Source of the DNA: an uncultured Alistipes sp.
GTDB taxonomy: Bacteria; Bacteroidota; Bacteroidia; Bacteroidales; Rikenellaceae
Assembly (NCBI GenBank): GCA_944321175.1
Contig: CALUKI010000012.1
Location: 31,704-95,703 of the forward strand
Direction: 5' to 3'
DNA: 64,000 bases
The position numbers were made by a program, and so were the translations under genes. Under the pieces are notes generated by a model, which was given only the letters and a program-made list of their open reading frames with translations, did not search any database and had not been told where the DNA came from. This document shows, in pieces, positions 44,989 to 54,773 of this stretch (within the stretch, counting starts at the first letter, position 1; every line of letters starts with the position of its first letter).

Positions 44989-45779
44989 TTCCTGATGATT
45001 TCGATTTCAAACAGCCGGCTCCAGTTCTTGCCCGTCACGAAGAGACGGCGTGTGGCGGCATCATAGGCGATGCCGTTCAGCACGTCGGTCGCGGCCGTGA
45101 CCTCCTCTTCCGGCAACAGTCCGCTCAGATCGACGACCCCCTCGACATGTCCCGTTGCCGGATCGATGATGACGATCCGGTCGGAGGTATAGACGTTTGC
45201 CCAGATCTTGCCTTCGATCCACTCCAACTCGTTGAGAAAGCGAACGGGGCGCCCTTCGGCCGTTACGGTGATCTTGCGCCCCCGTCGGAATGTCGCAGGA
45301 TCGACCTCCCAAAGATATTCCGATCCGTTGCTCATGTAGAGTTTTTCGCCATCGGTGGTCAATCCCCATCCTTCACCGGCATAACGGACCGTCCGCAGAT
45401 GCTGCAGGGTCGCGGCATCGTAAACATGAACGGTATTGTTTCTCCATGTAAGCTGGAAGATCTCGTCGCCCACACGGGCGATGCCCTCGCCGAACTCGTC
45501 CTTGGGCAGCCGGACCAAAACTTCGGCCCTGCCTGTTGCCGGTTCCACCCGCTGCAGGACCGAAGCGCCGTATTGTCCGGTTCCTTCCCACAGATACCCC
45601 GCTTCATAATAGAGGCCTTGGGTGTAGCTTGTCGTGAGGTGCGGATAACTCGCCTTGACCGTATAGGTGTACTCTACGGGCGGGGCAGGTTCGTTGGCGG
45701 CATCTGCGGCAGACCGGCTCCGCCGGCCGGCGCAACTGACCGCGAGGGCCAGCATCAAAAACGGAAGAATCGGTTTCAC
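44985..45779 (-). CDS. Glutaminyl-peptide cyclotransferase (bacterial beta-propeller type)
   Basis: A 264-residue lipoprotein (signal ending LAVSCAG, Cys at 16) that probably cyclises N-terminal Gln of exported proteins to pyroglutamate. It has the five-bladed-propeller signatures of the plant/bacterial family: [58 protein letters not shown] and [36 protein letters not shown]. Many type-IX-secreted Bacteroidota proteins carry pyroglutamate, so this enzyme fits the envelope theme. It is the first gene of the metH run and overlaps metH by 4 bases. Confidence 0.9.
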   Translation of the reverse strand: MKPILPFLMLALAVSCAGRRSRSAADAANEPAPPVEYTYTVKASYPHLTTSYTQGLYYEAGYLWEGTGQYGASVLQRVEPATGRAEVLVRLPKDEFGEGIARVGDEIFQLTWRNNTVHVYDAATLQHLRTVRYAGEGWGLTTDGEKLYMSNGSEYLWEVDPATFRRGRKITVTAEGRPVRFLNELEWIEGKIWANVYTSDRIVIIDPATGHVEGVVDLSGLLPEEEVTAATDVLNGIAYDAATRRLFVTGKNWSRLFEIEIIRK

Positions 45780-45815
45780 TTGAAACTAACGGTTGTAATC
45801 ACTCTCTATATTCCG

Positions 45816-45823
45816 CAAAAATA
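45816..45823 (-). promoter_or_regulatory. -7 box of the seven-gene metH run
   Basis: TATTTTTG on the minus strand, 36 bases before the cyclotransferase start. No clear -33 element. Confidence 0.55.
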
Positions 45824-46058
45824 CAAATTAAATACGGAACGGAAAAGGCCATACCCCTCTTTCGCGGGATTTCCCGTTCGAAAAACAGCCTCACGGCACG
45901 GAACATCCCGCCTTTTCCGCCGAAATCCGGTTCCGGCTTCCCGCTTTTTCTCTCGTCATGTACATGCGGGTGCAGGGGCGGTGCCTCCGACGGGGCCGGC
46001 GCGTTCGCCGATGCTGGCTTTTGTTGCCGGAATGCGATTGCAGATTGCCGTTTTTTGT

Positions 46059-46066
46059 TATCTTTG
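46059..46066 (+). promoter_or_regulatory. -7 box of the S28-type peptidase
   Basis: TATCTTTG with a TTG 18 bases upstream (46038-46040), 34 bases before the start codon. Confidence 0.6.
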
Positions 46067-46100
46067 CCGGCAGCTTTGTCGGAATATACAGCGAAATGAT

Positions 46101-47393
46101 ATGATGAGAAGAGTCTTGGGAATCCTGTGCGCCCTACTGTCGGGACTGCTGCCCGCCGCCGCGCAGAATACGTTGGCGGAGCGACTTGCGGCGCTCGAAC
46201 GTGCCGTTGGAGTCAAACCGCTCGAAACGACCTGCTTCGATGAAAAATATGAATTGATCCTGCGGCAGCCGCTCGACTGGCAGGCTCCCGAAAAGGGCAG
46301 TTTCGAACATCGTGTGGTCGTATTCCATGCGGGGTACGACCGCCCGACCGTTCTCGTGACCGAAGGATACGGCGCAGCCTATGCCTACCGGCCCGATTAC
46401 AGGGAGGAGCTGTCGCGGATCTTCGATGCAAACCTGATTTTTGTCGAACACCGCTATTTTCTCGCTTCGACTCCCGAACCGCGCGACTGGACGTATCTTA
46501 CGGCCGAAGCCTCGGCGGACGACCTCCACGATGTGCGGACCCTGCTCGGTACGATCTATCCCGGAAAGTGGATAGCAACGGGGATCAGCAAGGGCGGAAC
46601 AACCACCATGCTCTATGCGACGTTCTATCCGGAGGATGTCGATGTCTATGTCCCCTATGTCGGGCCTGTGAACCGTGCGCGGGAAGACGGCCGGCATGAG
46701 AAATTCCTCCGTCGGGTGGGAACGGCCGAACAGCGGGCCGTGATCGAACAGTTCCAGCTGGAGGTGCTGAGGCGCCGCGAGCGGTTGATGCCGCTCTTCG
46801 AAGCCTACTGCCGCGACAAGAAGTACGAATTTCGCGCCCCGCTGTCCGAGATCTACGATTTCTGCGTCCTGGAGTATCCCTTCTCGTTCTGGCAGTGGGG
46901 ATCCGATGCAGGGGAGATCCCTGCCGCGTCGGCAACGGACAGGGATCTGTTCGATTATTTTATCAAGGCCGTCGATCCCGAATATTTCGTGCGGGAGACC
47001 CCGACGACCTCCTTTTTCGTGCAGGCGGCGCATGAATTGGGCTATTATGGCTATGATATACGTCCTTTGCGGCGGTATCTCTCCATCCGGACCGGCAAGG
47101 ACTATTTGCGGCGGCTCTTTGTCCCCGACGAGCTGCGTGAGATCCGGTTCGACCGGTCGCTCTACCGTAAAATGCGGCGTTATCTCAAACGGGAAGATCC
47201 CCGTATGGTAATGATCTATGGCGAGAATGATCCGTGGACGGCATCGGGCGCCGCATGGGCCGTAACCCCGCGCAAACGCAACATGCACCTCTTCATCCAG
47301 CCCGGCGGCTCGCACCGCACCCGTATCGCGACATTGCCCGAACCGATGCGTGAAGAGGCGGTCGCGATAATTCGCGGATGGCTTGAGGAGTAA
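46101..47393 (+). CDS. S28/PS-10-type serine aminopeptidase, exported
   Basis: A 430-residue exported peptidase. Signal peptide (1-22, PAAAQ). The hydrolase core has VTEGYGAAYA, LIFVEHRYF and the nucleophile elbow GISKGG with Ser163, then YGENDPWTASGA with the likely acid and GGSHRTRI with the likely His near residue 408. This fits the Streptomyces-type tripeptidyl aminopeptidase/S28 group, which removes peptides from N-termini, often after Pro. The start at 46101 is chosen for the signal peptide; the open frame upstream runs through the promoter region and antisense to metH. Confidence 0.85.
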   Translation: MMRRVLGILCALLSGLLPAAAQNTLAERLAALERAVGVKPLETTCFDEKYELILRQPLDWQAPEKGSFEHRVVVFHAGYDRPTVLVTEGYGAAYAYRPDYREELSRIFDANLIFVEHRYFLASTPEPRDWTYLTAEASADDLHDVRTLLGTIYPGKWIATGISKGGTTTMLYATFYPEDVDVYVPYVGPVNRAREDGRHEKFLRRVGTAEQRAVIEQFQLEVLRRRERLMPLFEAYCRDKKYEFRAPLSEIYDFCVLEYPFSFWQWGSDAGEIPAASATDRDLFDYFIKAVDPEYFVRETPTTSFFVQAAHELGYYGYDIRPLRRYLSIRTGKDYLRRLFVPDELREIRFDRSLYRKMRRYLKREDPRMVMIYGENDPWTASGAAWAVTPRKRNMHLFIQPGGSHRTRIATLPEPMREEAVAIIRGWLEE

Positions 47394-47422
47394 ACAAGCG
47401 GTCGTCAAAAGTACAAGCCGCG

Positions 47423-47480
47423 GCGTCCGCGCTTCCGATTCCCGATTTGCGGAGGGAACAGCGGCGCGGAGGCTTTTTTT
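47423..47480 (+). terminator. Probable terminator of the S28-type peptidase gene
   Basis: A GC-rich 10-bp stem with one mismatch (47423-47432 with 47464-47473) and a run of seven T (47474-47480). The loop is long (31 bases), so confidence is moderate. Confidence 0.5.
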
Positions 47481-47578
47481 GTGGCCGGATGCGCCTTTTG
47501 CGGAGGTCGGGTGCGAGGGCCTGAACCACACGGCGGCAACCGTTGCCGATCCGGATTCCGGCGGCGTGCGGCCGACGT

Positions 47579-48499
47579 CTATCTTCTGTGCCGCTTGGGG
47601 AAGAGTTTGCGGAGCCGAAGCAGGAACGATGAGACTTCGCCGCCCGCAACGATGAGCGTGACGGCCGCGAGAATCAATGCAATGCCGATTCCGAGCCGGA
47701 ACGTAAGCCGTTCCCCGAAAATCACCACCCCGAAAAAGACCGCCGTGACGGGTTCGAGCGCTCCGAGAATAGCGGTCGGGGTCGATCCGATGCAGTGGAT
47801 GGCCTGCGTCGTGCAGAGCAGCGAGACGGCCGTAGGCAGTGCCGCAAGGGCAACGACATTGATCCAGAGATACCATGAGGGTATGGCCTGCAGTGCGGTC
47901 AGAAAATCGAGACGCACGATGTAGATCGACACTCCGAAAAGCAGGGCGTAAAAGGTCAGTGTGACTGTCGGAATCGTCTTCAGAACCGAACGGTTCACGC
48001 CCACGATGTAGATGGCATAGCTGAGCGACGACAGCAGGACGAACATTACGCCCAGGCCGCTGAGCGTCTCTCCGCCGCCTTTGTAGAGCAGCCCGATTCC
48101 CGAAAGCGCCAGTGCGATGCAGAAGACCGTAAGCGCACGGATGCGCTCGTGAAAACAGATGCCCATGATCAGTGCCACAAGTATCGGATAGACGAAGAGG
48201 ATCGTCGAGGCGATGCCCGCATCCATGTAGTTGTAGCTGATGTAGAGAAAGAGGGAGGAGACGGAAAAGAGCATCCCTGCTCCTGCCAGCGGAATGATTT
48301 CCCTGCCGTGCAGCCGGAACGTCTGGCCCCGCAGGCGGATCATGGCCGCAAGGATGGGCAGTGCAAGGGCGTAGCGGTAGAATAGCACCGAATCGGGTGT
48401 CAGACCCACATGGTAGAGCGGCAGGGTGAAAAGCGGATTCATCCCGTATGTGGTGGCGGCTATGGCGCCGTAAACTGCTCCTTTGGCTCGGTTCGTCAT
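47579..48499 (-). CDS. EamA/DMT-family transporter
   Basis: A 306-residue inner-membrane protein with about ten hydrophobic segments arranged as two EamA repeats (first about 5-135, with FYRYALALPILAAMIRL; second about 150-290, with LCTTQAIHCIGSTPTAILGA and LEPVTAVFFGVVIFGERL). The family exports or imports small metabolites such as amino acids or nucleotide sugars; the substrate here is unknown. The start at 48499 (MTNRAKGAVYG) is chosen because the first membrane segment follows directly and a promoter box lies 23 bases upstream. Confidence 0.88.
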   Translation of the reverse strand: MTNRAKGAVYGAIAATTYGMNPLFTLPLYHVGLTPDSVLFYRYALALPILAAMIRLRGQTFRLHGREIIPLAGAGMLFSVSSLFLYISYNYMDAGIASTILFVYPILVALIMGICFHERIRALTVFCIALALSGIGLLYKGGGETLSGLGVMFVLLSSLSYAIYIVGVNRSVLKTIPTVTLTFYALLFGVSIYIVRLDFLTALQAIPSWYLWINVVALAALPTAVSLLCTTQAIHCIGSTPTAILGALEPVTAVFFGVVIFGERLTFRLGIGIALILAAVTLIVAGGEVSSFLLRLRKLFPKRHRR

Positions 48500-48521
48500 G
48501 GCTCGTTCGGATTGCGGCGGG

Positions 48522-48529
48522 CAAAGATA
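48522..48529 (-). promoter_or_regulatory. -7 box of the DMT transporter
   Basis: TATCTTTG on the minus strand, 22 bases before the start codon. Confidence 0.6.
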
Positions 48530-48709
48530 ATGCCTGCGGCGCTCGGACGCAAATTTTTCCGGCCGCATTTTTATGCCGCATGGCCGGTTGTCCGGCCGGA
48601 CTCTTCCGCAAGGTCGGCGGGACGGCAGCGCTCCCGCACTTCCGGCTTCCGGCAATAGAGGCCGGATACAGATTCTTTTGCAAAAAAGAGGTCATACGAA
48701 AAAAAATCG

Positions 48710-48717
48710 TATCTTTG
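48710..48717 (+). promoter_or_regulatory. -7 box of tig
   Basis: TATCTTTG, 41 bases before the trigger factor ATG. Confidence 0.65.
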
Positions 48718-48758
48718 CCCGCCAATGCGGACGAAAACAAGCAAATAAATATAACGTT

Positions 48759-50087
48759 ATGGAGATCAAGAGAACACAGAAGGAGGAGCTGACATCGCTC
48801 ATCTCGGTCAAGGTCGGAGAGGCCGATTACGGTGAGGCTGTCGAGAAGTCGTTGCGCGAATACCGTCGCAAGGCAAATATTCCGGGTTTCCGCCCCGGCA
48901 TGGTGCCGATGGGAATCATCAGGAAGATGTACGGAAAAGGCGTTGTCGCCGAACAGTCGTACCGCACGGCTTCGAATGCCGTCTTCGAGTACCTCCAGAA
49001 GGAGCATATCGACTACCTCGGTGATGTGATCCCCGCTGAAGAGCAGGGTGCTTTCGATTTCGACAACGCTACCGAATTCGAATACATGTTCGAGATCGGC
49101 GAAGCCCCCAAGGTTGAACTTTCGTTCTCGGCAAAGGACAAGCTGACCTACTACCGCATCAGGATCGACAAGAAGATGCACGACAGCTACCGCTCGAATT
49201 TCCTGCGCCGCTACGGCCGTCTGGTCGATGTGGAGAAGGTCGCCGACGACGAGGCGTTGACCGTGACGCTCGACAACGGCGAGCTGCGTGTCGAAGAGGC
49301 GTATGTGGGCCTGATCTCGATGAGCGGAGAAGAGCGCAAGCCCTTCAAGGGAAAGAAGGTGGGGGCGAAGATGGCCGTCAATATCAACGAACTCTACAAG
49401 AACCCCGCGCAGCGTGCTGCGGCACTTCAGCTCAAGGAGAACGAACTGGAGACGGTAAAGCCCGAATTCACGCTCGAAATTACCAAGATCCGCAAGTTCG
49501 CCGATCCCGAACTCAACGAGGAGTTCTTCAAAACGGCCTTCCCGCAGGGCAACGTTACCGATGAGGCGGGCCTCGATGCCTTTGTCGATGAGGAGATCGC
49601 CAAGGAGCTGGCCCGTGAAAGCGATTATCTTTTCACGCTTCAGGTCCGCAATTTCCTGTTGGAGAAAGCCGGTCTGCAGATGCCGGCCGAGTTTCTCAAG
49701 CGTTGGCTTTATGTCATCAACGAGGAGAAGTTCTCGAAGGAGGAGATCGCCAAGGATTTCGACCAGTTCCTCAAGATGTTTACATGGAACTACCTCCAGA
49801 AGCACTTTATCAAGGAGGACAATCTGACCGTCACGGCCGATGAGGCGCTGGCCGAAGCCAAAGCCTTTGCCGCTGCGCAGTTTGCGCAGTACGGCATGCC
49901 CGCCGCTCCCGATGAGATGCTGGAGAACTTTGCAAAACAGCAGATTCTCGGCAATAAGGAGCAGTCGCAGAAGATCTACGAGAAACTCTACGAAATGAAG
50001 GTCGTCGAGGATATCAAGGGCAAGATCAAGGTAGGCGAAAAGGCCGTTTCCGCCGATGAGTTTGCCAAACTCGCCAAGGAGATGTAG
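48759..50087 (+). CDS. tig: Trigger factor
   Basis: A 442-residue ribosome-associated chaperone and prolyl isomerase. The N-terminal ribosome-binding domain carries NIPGFRPGMVPMGIIRKMYG (about 41-60), the signature region. The PPIase domain (about 150-235) is degenerate compared with FKBP, as is common in Bacteroidota. The C-terminal helical arms form the substrate cradle (about 250-440). The start at 48759 begins MEIKRTQKEELTSLI, the usual family opening. It is upstream of clpP and clpX, an arrangement conserved in many bacteria, but here clpP has its own promoter. Confidence 0.94.
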   Translation: MEIKRTQKEELTSLISVKVGEADYGEAVEKSLREYRRKANIPGFRPGMVPMGIIRKMYGKGVVAEQSYRTASNAVFEYLQKEHIDYLGDVIPAEEQGAFDFDNATEFEYMFEIGEAPKVELSFSAKDKLTYYRIRIDKKMHDSYRSNFLRRYGRLVDVEKVADDEALTVTLDNGELRVEEAYVGLISMSGEERKPFKGKKVGAKMAVNINELYKNPAQRAAALQLKENELETVKPEFTLEITKIRKFADPELNEEFFKTAFPQGNVTDEAGLDAFVDEEIAKELARESDYLFTLQVRNFLLEKAGLQMPAEFLKRWLYVINEEKFSKEEIAKDFDQFLKMFTWNYLQKHFIKEDNLTVTADEALAEAKAFAAAQFAQYGMPAAPDEMLENFAKQQILGNKEQSQKIYEKLYEMKVVEDIKGKIKVGEKAVSADEFAKLAKEM

Positions 50088-50118
50088 CGCGGGCGCATCG
50101 GATATCGGAAAAAATGAT

Positions 50119-50126
50119 TATCTTTG
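50119..50126 (+). promoter_or_regulatory. -7 box of clpP
   Basis: TATCTTTG, 230 bases before the clpP start, giving a long leader that includes an 11-base tandem repeat. Confidence 0.6.
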
Positions 50127-50168
50127 GACTCTGCGGGCGTGATGTTTGCAGAGTTCTTCGTTTTGACC

Positions 50169-50196
50169 GAAGGGGTGGAGAAGGGGTGGAGAAGGG
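50169..50196 (+). repeat. 11-base purine-rich tandem repeat in the clpP leader
   Basis: Two exact copies of GAAGGGGTGGA and a third partial copy GAAGGG. It lies within the predicted 5' leader of clpP. Confidence 0.8.
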
Positions 50197-50356
50197 ATGC
50201 GGTGCAGGATCGGCAGGGGCGGCCTGTGCGCAGGAGCCGATCGGCTGCGGCCGGCAAAGGCGGTTGGCGGCAAAGGCCCGGCGATACCCGGCAGCTGCGG
50301 ACGGGCCGAAGCCTGCATCCCTGTTGGAACATGAAACTTAATGACATATATTGACT

Positions 50357-51028
50357 ATGGCTTCCGAATTTGAAAAGTATGCCGCCAAACATTGCGGCAT
50401 CAGCAGTCTCCGGCTGCACGATTACCACTCCATCGTCTCGTCCTACGTCTCGCCGACGATCATCGAGGAACGGCAGCTGAATGTTGCGACGATGGATGTC
50501 TTTTCGCGCTTGATGATGGATCGCATCATCTTCCTCGGCGCCCCGATCTATGACGATGCCGCAAATATCATACAGGCTCAGCTGCTCTTTCTGGAGTCGG
50601 TCGATCCCGAAAAGGATATTCAGCTCTATATCAATTCGCCCGGCGGCTCGGTCTCGGCCGGTCTGGGGATCTACGATACCATGCAGCTCGTGAACTGCGA
50701 TGTGGCGACCATCTGTACCGGACTCGCGGCTTCGATGGGGGCCGTGCTGCTGACGGCCGGCGCTGCCGGAAAACGTTCGGCGCTGCCGCATTCGCGCGTG
50801 ATGATCCACCAGCCGCTGGGCGGCGTGCAGGGACAGGCTTCCGATATCGAGATCACGGCTCGCGAGATCCTGAAAACAAAACAGGAACTCTATGAAATCC
50901 TCTCGTCGCATGCCGGCGTTCCGATGGAGAAGATCGAGAAGGATGCCGATCGCGACTATTGGATGTCCGCACGGGAGGCAAAGGAGTACGGTTTGATCGA
51001 CGAGGTAATCAGCAAACACAAAGAGTAG
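50357..51028 (+). CDS. clpP: ATP-dependent Clp protease proteolytic subunit
   Basis: A 223-residue serine peptidase that forms the two-ring proteolytic chamber served by ClpX. The catalytic triad is Ser126 ([10 protein letters not shown]), His151 (HSRVMIHQP) and Asp200 (DADRDYWM). [18 protein letters not shown] lies just before. The start at 50357 (MASEFEKYA) is preferred; a TTG six bases upstream would add two residues. It is 164 bases upstream of clpX. Confidence 0.95.
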   Translation: MASEFEKYAAKHCGISSLRLHDYHSIVSSYVSPTIIEERQLNVATMDVFSRLMMDRIIFLGAPIYDDAANIIQAQLLFLESVDPEKDIQLYINSPGGSVSAGLGIYDTMQLVNCDVATICTGLAASMGAVLLTAGAAGKRSALPHSRVMIHQPLGGVQGQASDIEITAREILKTKQELYEILSSHAGVPMEKIEKDADRDYWMSAREAKEYGLIDEVISKHKE

Positions 51029-51192
51029 TTTTCCGGAGCGTGCGGGTTGACTCCCCGCGCAGAATCCGGATCCTGCCGCATCGCCGCAGCCGGGCGCCGC
51101 ATTGTCGTGCGCGGCAGCTCTTTGGCCGGCGGAGGTTTTGCCGTGCGGTGCGGCAGCCGGCCGCGAACGAATGAAGAACGTAACGACGAAGA

Positions 51193-52479
51193 ATGACACA
51201 AACGAAAAACGGAAAAGGGAATTCCCGTTATGCCGAGGAGTATTGTTCCTTCTGCGGCAAACGGCAAAGCGAGGTGCTGATGCTTTTTCAGGGTGCGGGA
51301 GAAGCGCGTATCTGTAACGAATGCATCGAACAGGGATACCGCACGTTGGCGGAACACCATGTGGTCTCGGACCAGACAGGATCGGCCTCCGCAGCCGGAC
51401 AGACGCCCTTGCGCTATGAAGAACTGTTGAAACCGGCCCAGATCAAGGAGTTCCTCGACCAGTATGTCATCGGACAGGAGGAGGCGAAACGCTATCTGTC
51501 GGTGGCGGTCTATAATCATTACAAACGCCTCCTCTCGAAATCGACCGATGCCGATGTGGAGATCGACAAGTCGAATGTCGTGCTCGTCGGCCCGACGGGT
51601 ACCGGAAAAACCCTGATGGCCCGGACCATTGCACGGCTCCTGAATGTCCCCTTCACCATTGTGGACGCTACGGTGCTGACCGAAGCGGGATATGTCGGCG
51701 AGGATGTGGAGAGCATCCTTTCGCGCCTGCTGCAGGTGGCTTCGTACGATGTGGCGGCGGCCGAGCGCGGAATCGTCTTCATCGACGAGATCGACAAGAT
51801 CGCCCGCAAGGGCGACAATCCCTCCATCACGCGCGACGTGTCGGGCGAGGGCGTGCAGCAGGCGCTGCTGAAGATCCTCGAAGGAACGACGGTCAATGTC
51901 CCGCCGCAGGGCGGCCGGAAACATCCCGATCAGAAATTCATTCAGGTCGATACCCGCAACATCCTTTTCATCTGCGGCGGCGCCTTCGACGGAATCGAAA
52001 GCCGGATCGCCCAGCGGCTCAATACCCGTGCAATGGGTTACGGACAACTCAAGGCCGATCCCATCGACCGCTCGAACCTCATGCAGTACGTCATGCCGCA
52101 GGATCTCAAGACCTTCGGACTGATTCCCGAACTGGTCGGACGCCTGCCCGTGCTGACCTACATGCAGCCCCTTTCGCGGGAGGCGCTGCGCTCGATCCTG
52201 ACCGAACCCAAAAACGCCATCGTCAAACAGTATGTCCGGCTTTTCGAAATGGATGGCGTGAAACTCGCGTTCGATGACGATGTGCTTGATTACATCGTCG
52301 ATCGCGCCATTGCATACAAACTCGGTGCCCGCGGCCTGCGCTCCATCTGCGAGGCCGTAATGATGGATACGATGTACGAAATCCCCTCTTCCGGCGACAA
52401 GGAGTTTCGCGTAACATTGCCATATGCTAAGAAAAAGATAGAAAAGGCAAATTTTGTCGGGCTGAAAAAGGTCGGATAA
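51193..52479 (+). CDS. clpX: ATP-dependent Clp protease ATPase subunit
   Basis: A 428-residue AAA+ unfoldase that feeds substrates to ClpP. The N-terminal zinc finger uses Cys18, Cys21, Cys41 and Cys44 (CSFC and CNEC). Walker A GPTGTGKT and the following [21 protein letters not shown] segment lie at about 134-175, with Walker [12 protein letters not shown] (about 195). IGF-loop and pore-loop regions are present, and the C-terminal AAA small domain has [17 protein letters not shown]. Length is normal. It follows clpP, so the protease is made from one region. Confidence 0.96.
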   Translation: MTQTKNGKGNSRYAEEYCSFCGKRQSEVLMLFQGAGEARICNECIEQGYRTLAEHHVVSDQTGSASAAGQTPLRYEELLKPAQIKEFLDQYVIGQEEAKRYLSVAVYNHYKRLLSKSTDADVEIDKSNVVLVGPTGTGKTLMARTIARLLNVPFTIVDATVLTEAGYVGEDVESILSRLLQVASYDVAAAERGIVFIDEIDKIARKGDNPSITRDVSGEGVQQALLKILEGTTVNVPPQGGRKHPDQKFIQVDTRNILFICGGAFDGIESRIAQRLNTRAMGYGQLKADPIDRSNLMQYVMPQDLKTFGLIPELVGRLPVLTYMQPLSREALRSILTEPKNAIVKQYVRLFEMDGVKLAFDDDVLDYIVDRAIAYKLGARGLRSICEAVMMDTMYEIPSSGDKEFRVTLPYAKKKIEKANFVGLKKVG

Positions 52480-52489
52480 AATAATTTTG

Positions 52490-52497
52490 TATCTTTG
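52490..52497 (+). promoter_or_regulatory. -7 box of the transketolase gene
   Basis: TATCTTTG, 34 bases before the ATG, immediately after the clpX stop. Confidence 0.65.
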
Positions 52498-52531
52498 TGC
52501 CACAAAGAAAACTACTAAACAGGTTGAAAAT

Positions 52532-54562
52532 ATGGCAAACAATGCAAAACTGATGCGTGCGGCCGACAACATCCGTGTATTGGCCGCGTCGATGGTCGAG
52601 AAGGCCAAATCGGGCCATCCCGGAGGTGCAATGGGCGGCGCCGATTTCATCAATGTCCTCTATGCGGAGTTCCTGCGTTACGATCCCGATGATCTGCGCT
52701 ATCCGTTCCGCGACCGTCTCTTCCTCGATCCCGGACACATGTCCCCGATGCTCTATTCGGTGCTGGCCCTGGCCGGAAACTATACGATGGAGGATCTGGC
52801 ATCGTTCCGCCAATGGGGCAGCATCACACCCGGTCACCCCGAGGTCGATGTGGCTCACGGGGTCGAAAATACCTCCGGCCCGCTGGGGCAGGGGCACGCC
52901 ATGGCATTGGGTGCCGCGATTGCCGAGCGTTTCATGGCGGCCCGCTTCGGCGAGTGGCAGGCGCACAAGATCTACGCCTACATCTCGGACGGTGCCGTGC
53001 AGGAGGAGATTTCGCAGGGCGTAGGCCGTATCGCCGGCCATCTGGGCCTGTCGAATTTCATCATGTACTACGATTCGAACAATATCCAGCTCTCGACGAA
53101 GGTCGAAGAGGTCGATACGGAGGATGTTGCGGCGAAATACAGGGCTTGGGGCTGGAACGTCCTCGCTATCGACGGCCAGTCGGTCGATGAGATCCGTGCA
53201 GCATTGCAGGCCGCCAATGCCGAGACCGGACGCCCGACGATCATCATCGGTCGTACCGTCATGGGAAAAGGCGCCGTTGCCGCCGATGGCGCATCGTTCG
53301 AGAACAAGGTCTCCACGCACGGACAGCCCCTGTCGGCTGCCGGTGCCGATATTGCGGCTACGGTGAAGCATCTGGGCGGCGATCCCGAAAATCCCTTCGT
53401 CATCTTCGACGAGGCAAAAGAGCTCTATGATGCGCGCCGCGAGGAGCTGCGTGCATGGGTCAAGGGGCAGAAGGCCGTTGAGGCCGAGTGGCGTGCCGCA
53501 AACAAGGAGCTGGCGCGCAAACTCGATCTCTTCCTTTCGGGCGAAGTGCCCGCCATCGATTACAATACCATCGAAATGAAGGCCGATGTGGCGACGCGTG
53601 CCGCTTCGGCGACCGTGCTCGGCGTACTGGCCGAACAGGTCGAGAATATGATCGTGGCCTCGGCCGACCTTTCGAATTCGGACAAGACCGACGGTTTCCT
53701 CAAGAAGACCAAGGCGTTCACGAAGGGCGATTTCAGCGGGAAGTTCTTCCAGGCGGGCGTTTCCGAACTGACGATGGCCTGTGTGATGAACGGTATGGCC
53801 CTGCACGGCGGTGTGATTCCGGCTTGCGGAACCTTCTTCGTCTTCTCGGACTACATGAAGCCGGCCGTGCGTCTCTCGGCGCTCATGCACCTGCATGTGG
53901 TCTATATCTGGACCCACGACTCGTTCCGTGTGGGCGAGGACGGCCCTACGCACCAGCCTGTCGAACACGAGGCGCAGATCCGTCTGATGGAGCACCTGCG
54001 CAATCATGCCGGTCAGCGTTCGATGGTCGTTTTGCGCCCTGCCGACGGCGAGGAGACGATTGCGGCTTGGCGCGCGGCGCTGGAGGAGAGACGTCCCGTT
54101 GCTCTCATCCTGTCGCGTCAGAACATCAGGAATCTGCCCGCTTTGGGCGGCAGCCGTCGCGAAGAGGCGGCACAACTTGCAAAAGGGGCCTATGTGGTTG
54201 CCGATACGGCGAACCCCGATGTGGTGATGGTCGCTTCCGGATCGGAGGTGGCGACGCTTGTCGAAGGTGCCGAACTGCTGGCGCAGGAGGGGATCAGGAC
54301 CCGTGTCGTGAGCGCTCCCAGCGAGGGCCTTTTCCGCGACCAGCCGCAATCGTATCAGGAGTCCGTGCTGCCCGCCGGCGTTGTCCGTTACGGCATGACG
54401 TCGGGTCTGCCCGTTACGTTGGCCGGACTCGTCGGCGAGAAGGGTTTCATCCACGGTCATGACATGTTCGGTTTCTCGGCTCCTTACAAGGTACTCGACA
54501 AGGAGTTCGGCTACAACGGCGAAACCGTTGCCGCCGAGGTGAAGAAACTGCTCGGCAAATAG
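52532..54562 (+). CDS. tkt: Transketolase
   Basis: A 676-residue thiamine-diphosphate enzyme of the non-oxidative pentose phosphate pathway, moving two-carbon units between sugar phosphates. Motifs: KAKSGHPGGAMGGADF (N-terminal His), DPGHMSPMLYSVL, GPLGQGHAMALGAAI, the ThDP/Mg site region GAVQEEISQGV...DSNNIQLS, the PYR domain THDSFRVGEDGPTHQPVEH, and a C-terminal domain with ASGSEV. Full length in one chain. The start at 52532 (MANNAKLM) is chosen because the earlier frame runs through the promoter box. Confidence 0.96.
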   Translation: MANNAKLMRAADNIRVLAASMVEKAKSGHPGGAMGGADFINVLYAEFLRYDPDDLRYPFRDRLFLDPGHMSPMLYSVLALAGNYTMEDLASFRQWGSITPGHPEVDVAHGVENTSGPLGQGHAMALGAAIAERFMAARFGEWQAHKIYAYISDGAVQEEISQGVGRIAGHLGLSNFIMYYDSNNIQLSTKVEEVDTEDVAAKYRAWGWNVLAIDGQSVDEIRAALQAANAETGRPTIIIGRTVMGKGAVAADGASFENKVSTHGQPLSAAGADIAATVKHLGGDPENPFVIFDEAKELYDARREELRAWVKGQKAVEAEWRAANKELARKLDLFLSGEVPAIDYNTIEMKADVATRAASATVLGVLAEQVENMIVASADLSNSDKTDGFLKKTKAFTKGDFSGKFFQAGVSELTMACVMNGMALHGGVIPACGTFFVFSDYMKPAVRLSALMHLHVVYIWTHDSFRVGEDGPTHQPVEHEAQIRLMEHLRNHAGQRSMVVLRPADGEETIAAWRAALEERRPVALILSRQNIRNLPALGGSRREEAAQLAKGAYVVADTANPDVVMVASGSEVATLVEGAELLAQEGIRTRVVSAPSEGLFRDQPQSYQESVLPAGVVRYGMTSGLPVTLAGLVGEKGFIHGHDMFGFSAPYKVLDKEFGYNGETVAAEVKKLLGK

Positions 54563-54582
54563 CCGGCGGATCCGGCAGCGCA

Positions 54583-54624
54583 ACGAACGGAGCGTCCCTT
54601 TAGCGGGGACGCTCCGTTCGTTTT
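54583..54624. terminator. Strong hairpin between convergent tkt and nagB
   Basis: A perfect 16-bp stem (54583-54598 with 54606-54621, ACGAACGGAGCGTCCC type), a 7-base loop and TTTT on the plus strand. It serves tkt. nagB ends 150 bases away on the other strand. Confidence 0.88.
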
Positions 54625-54773
54625 GTGCGGCGTCGCGCATCGCTTTTCGGCGGGGATGTTCCGGAACTGAATCCTTCCGTCGGTTGAAGCGGGGTGTGCC
54701 GGACGGTGAAGAGAAAAACCGTCCGGCCGATTCCGGCCGGACGGTAGCGTATGGGCGCAGTGCGCGGAGAAGA

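Larger units (their letters stand above)
45780..46100. other. Divergent promoter region
   Basis: 321 bases between the metH run (-) and the S28-type peptidase (+), with a -7 box for each direction (45816-45823 and 46059-46066). No gene and no riboswitch-like fold was recognised. Confidence 0.6.

Noticed and set aside
44865..46100. N-terminal extension of the S28-type peptidase
   Set aside because: It overlaps metH and the cyclotransferase on the other strand and crosses a promoter; the signal peptide at 46101 is the proper start.
45780..46100. Possible cobalamin riboswitch upstream of the metH run
   Set aside because: I could not recognise a B12-box or the usual fold. A covariance-model search would be decisive.
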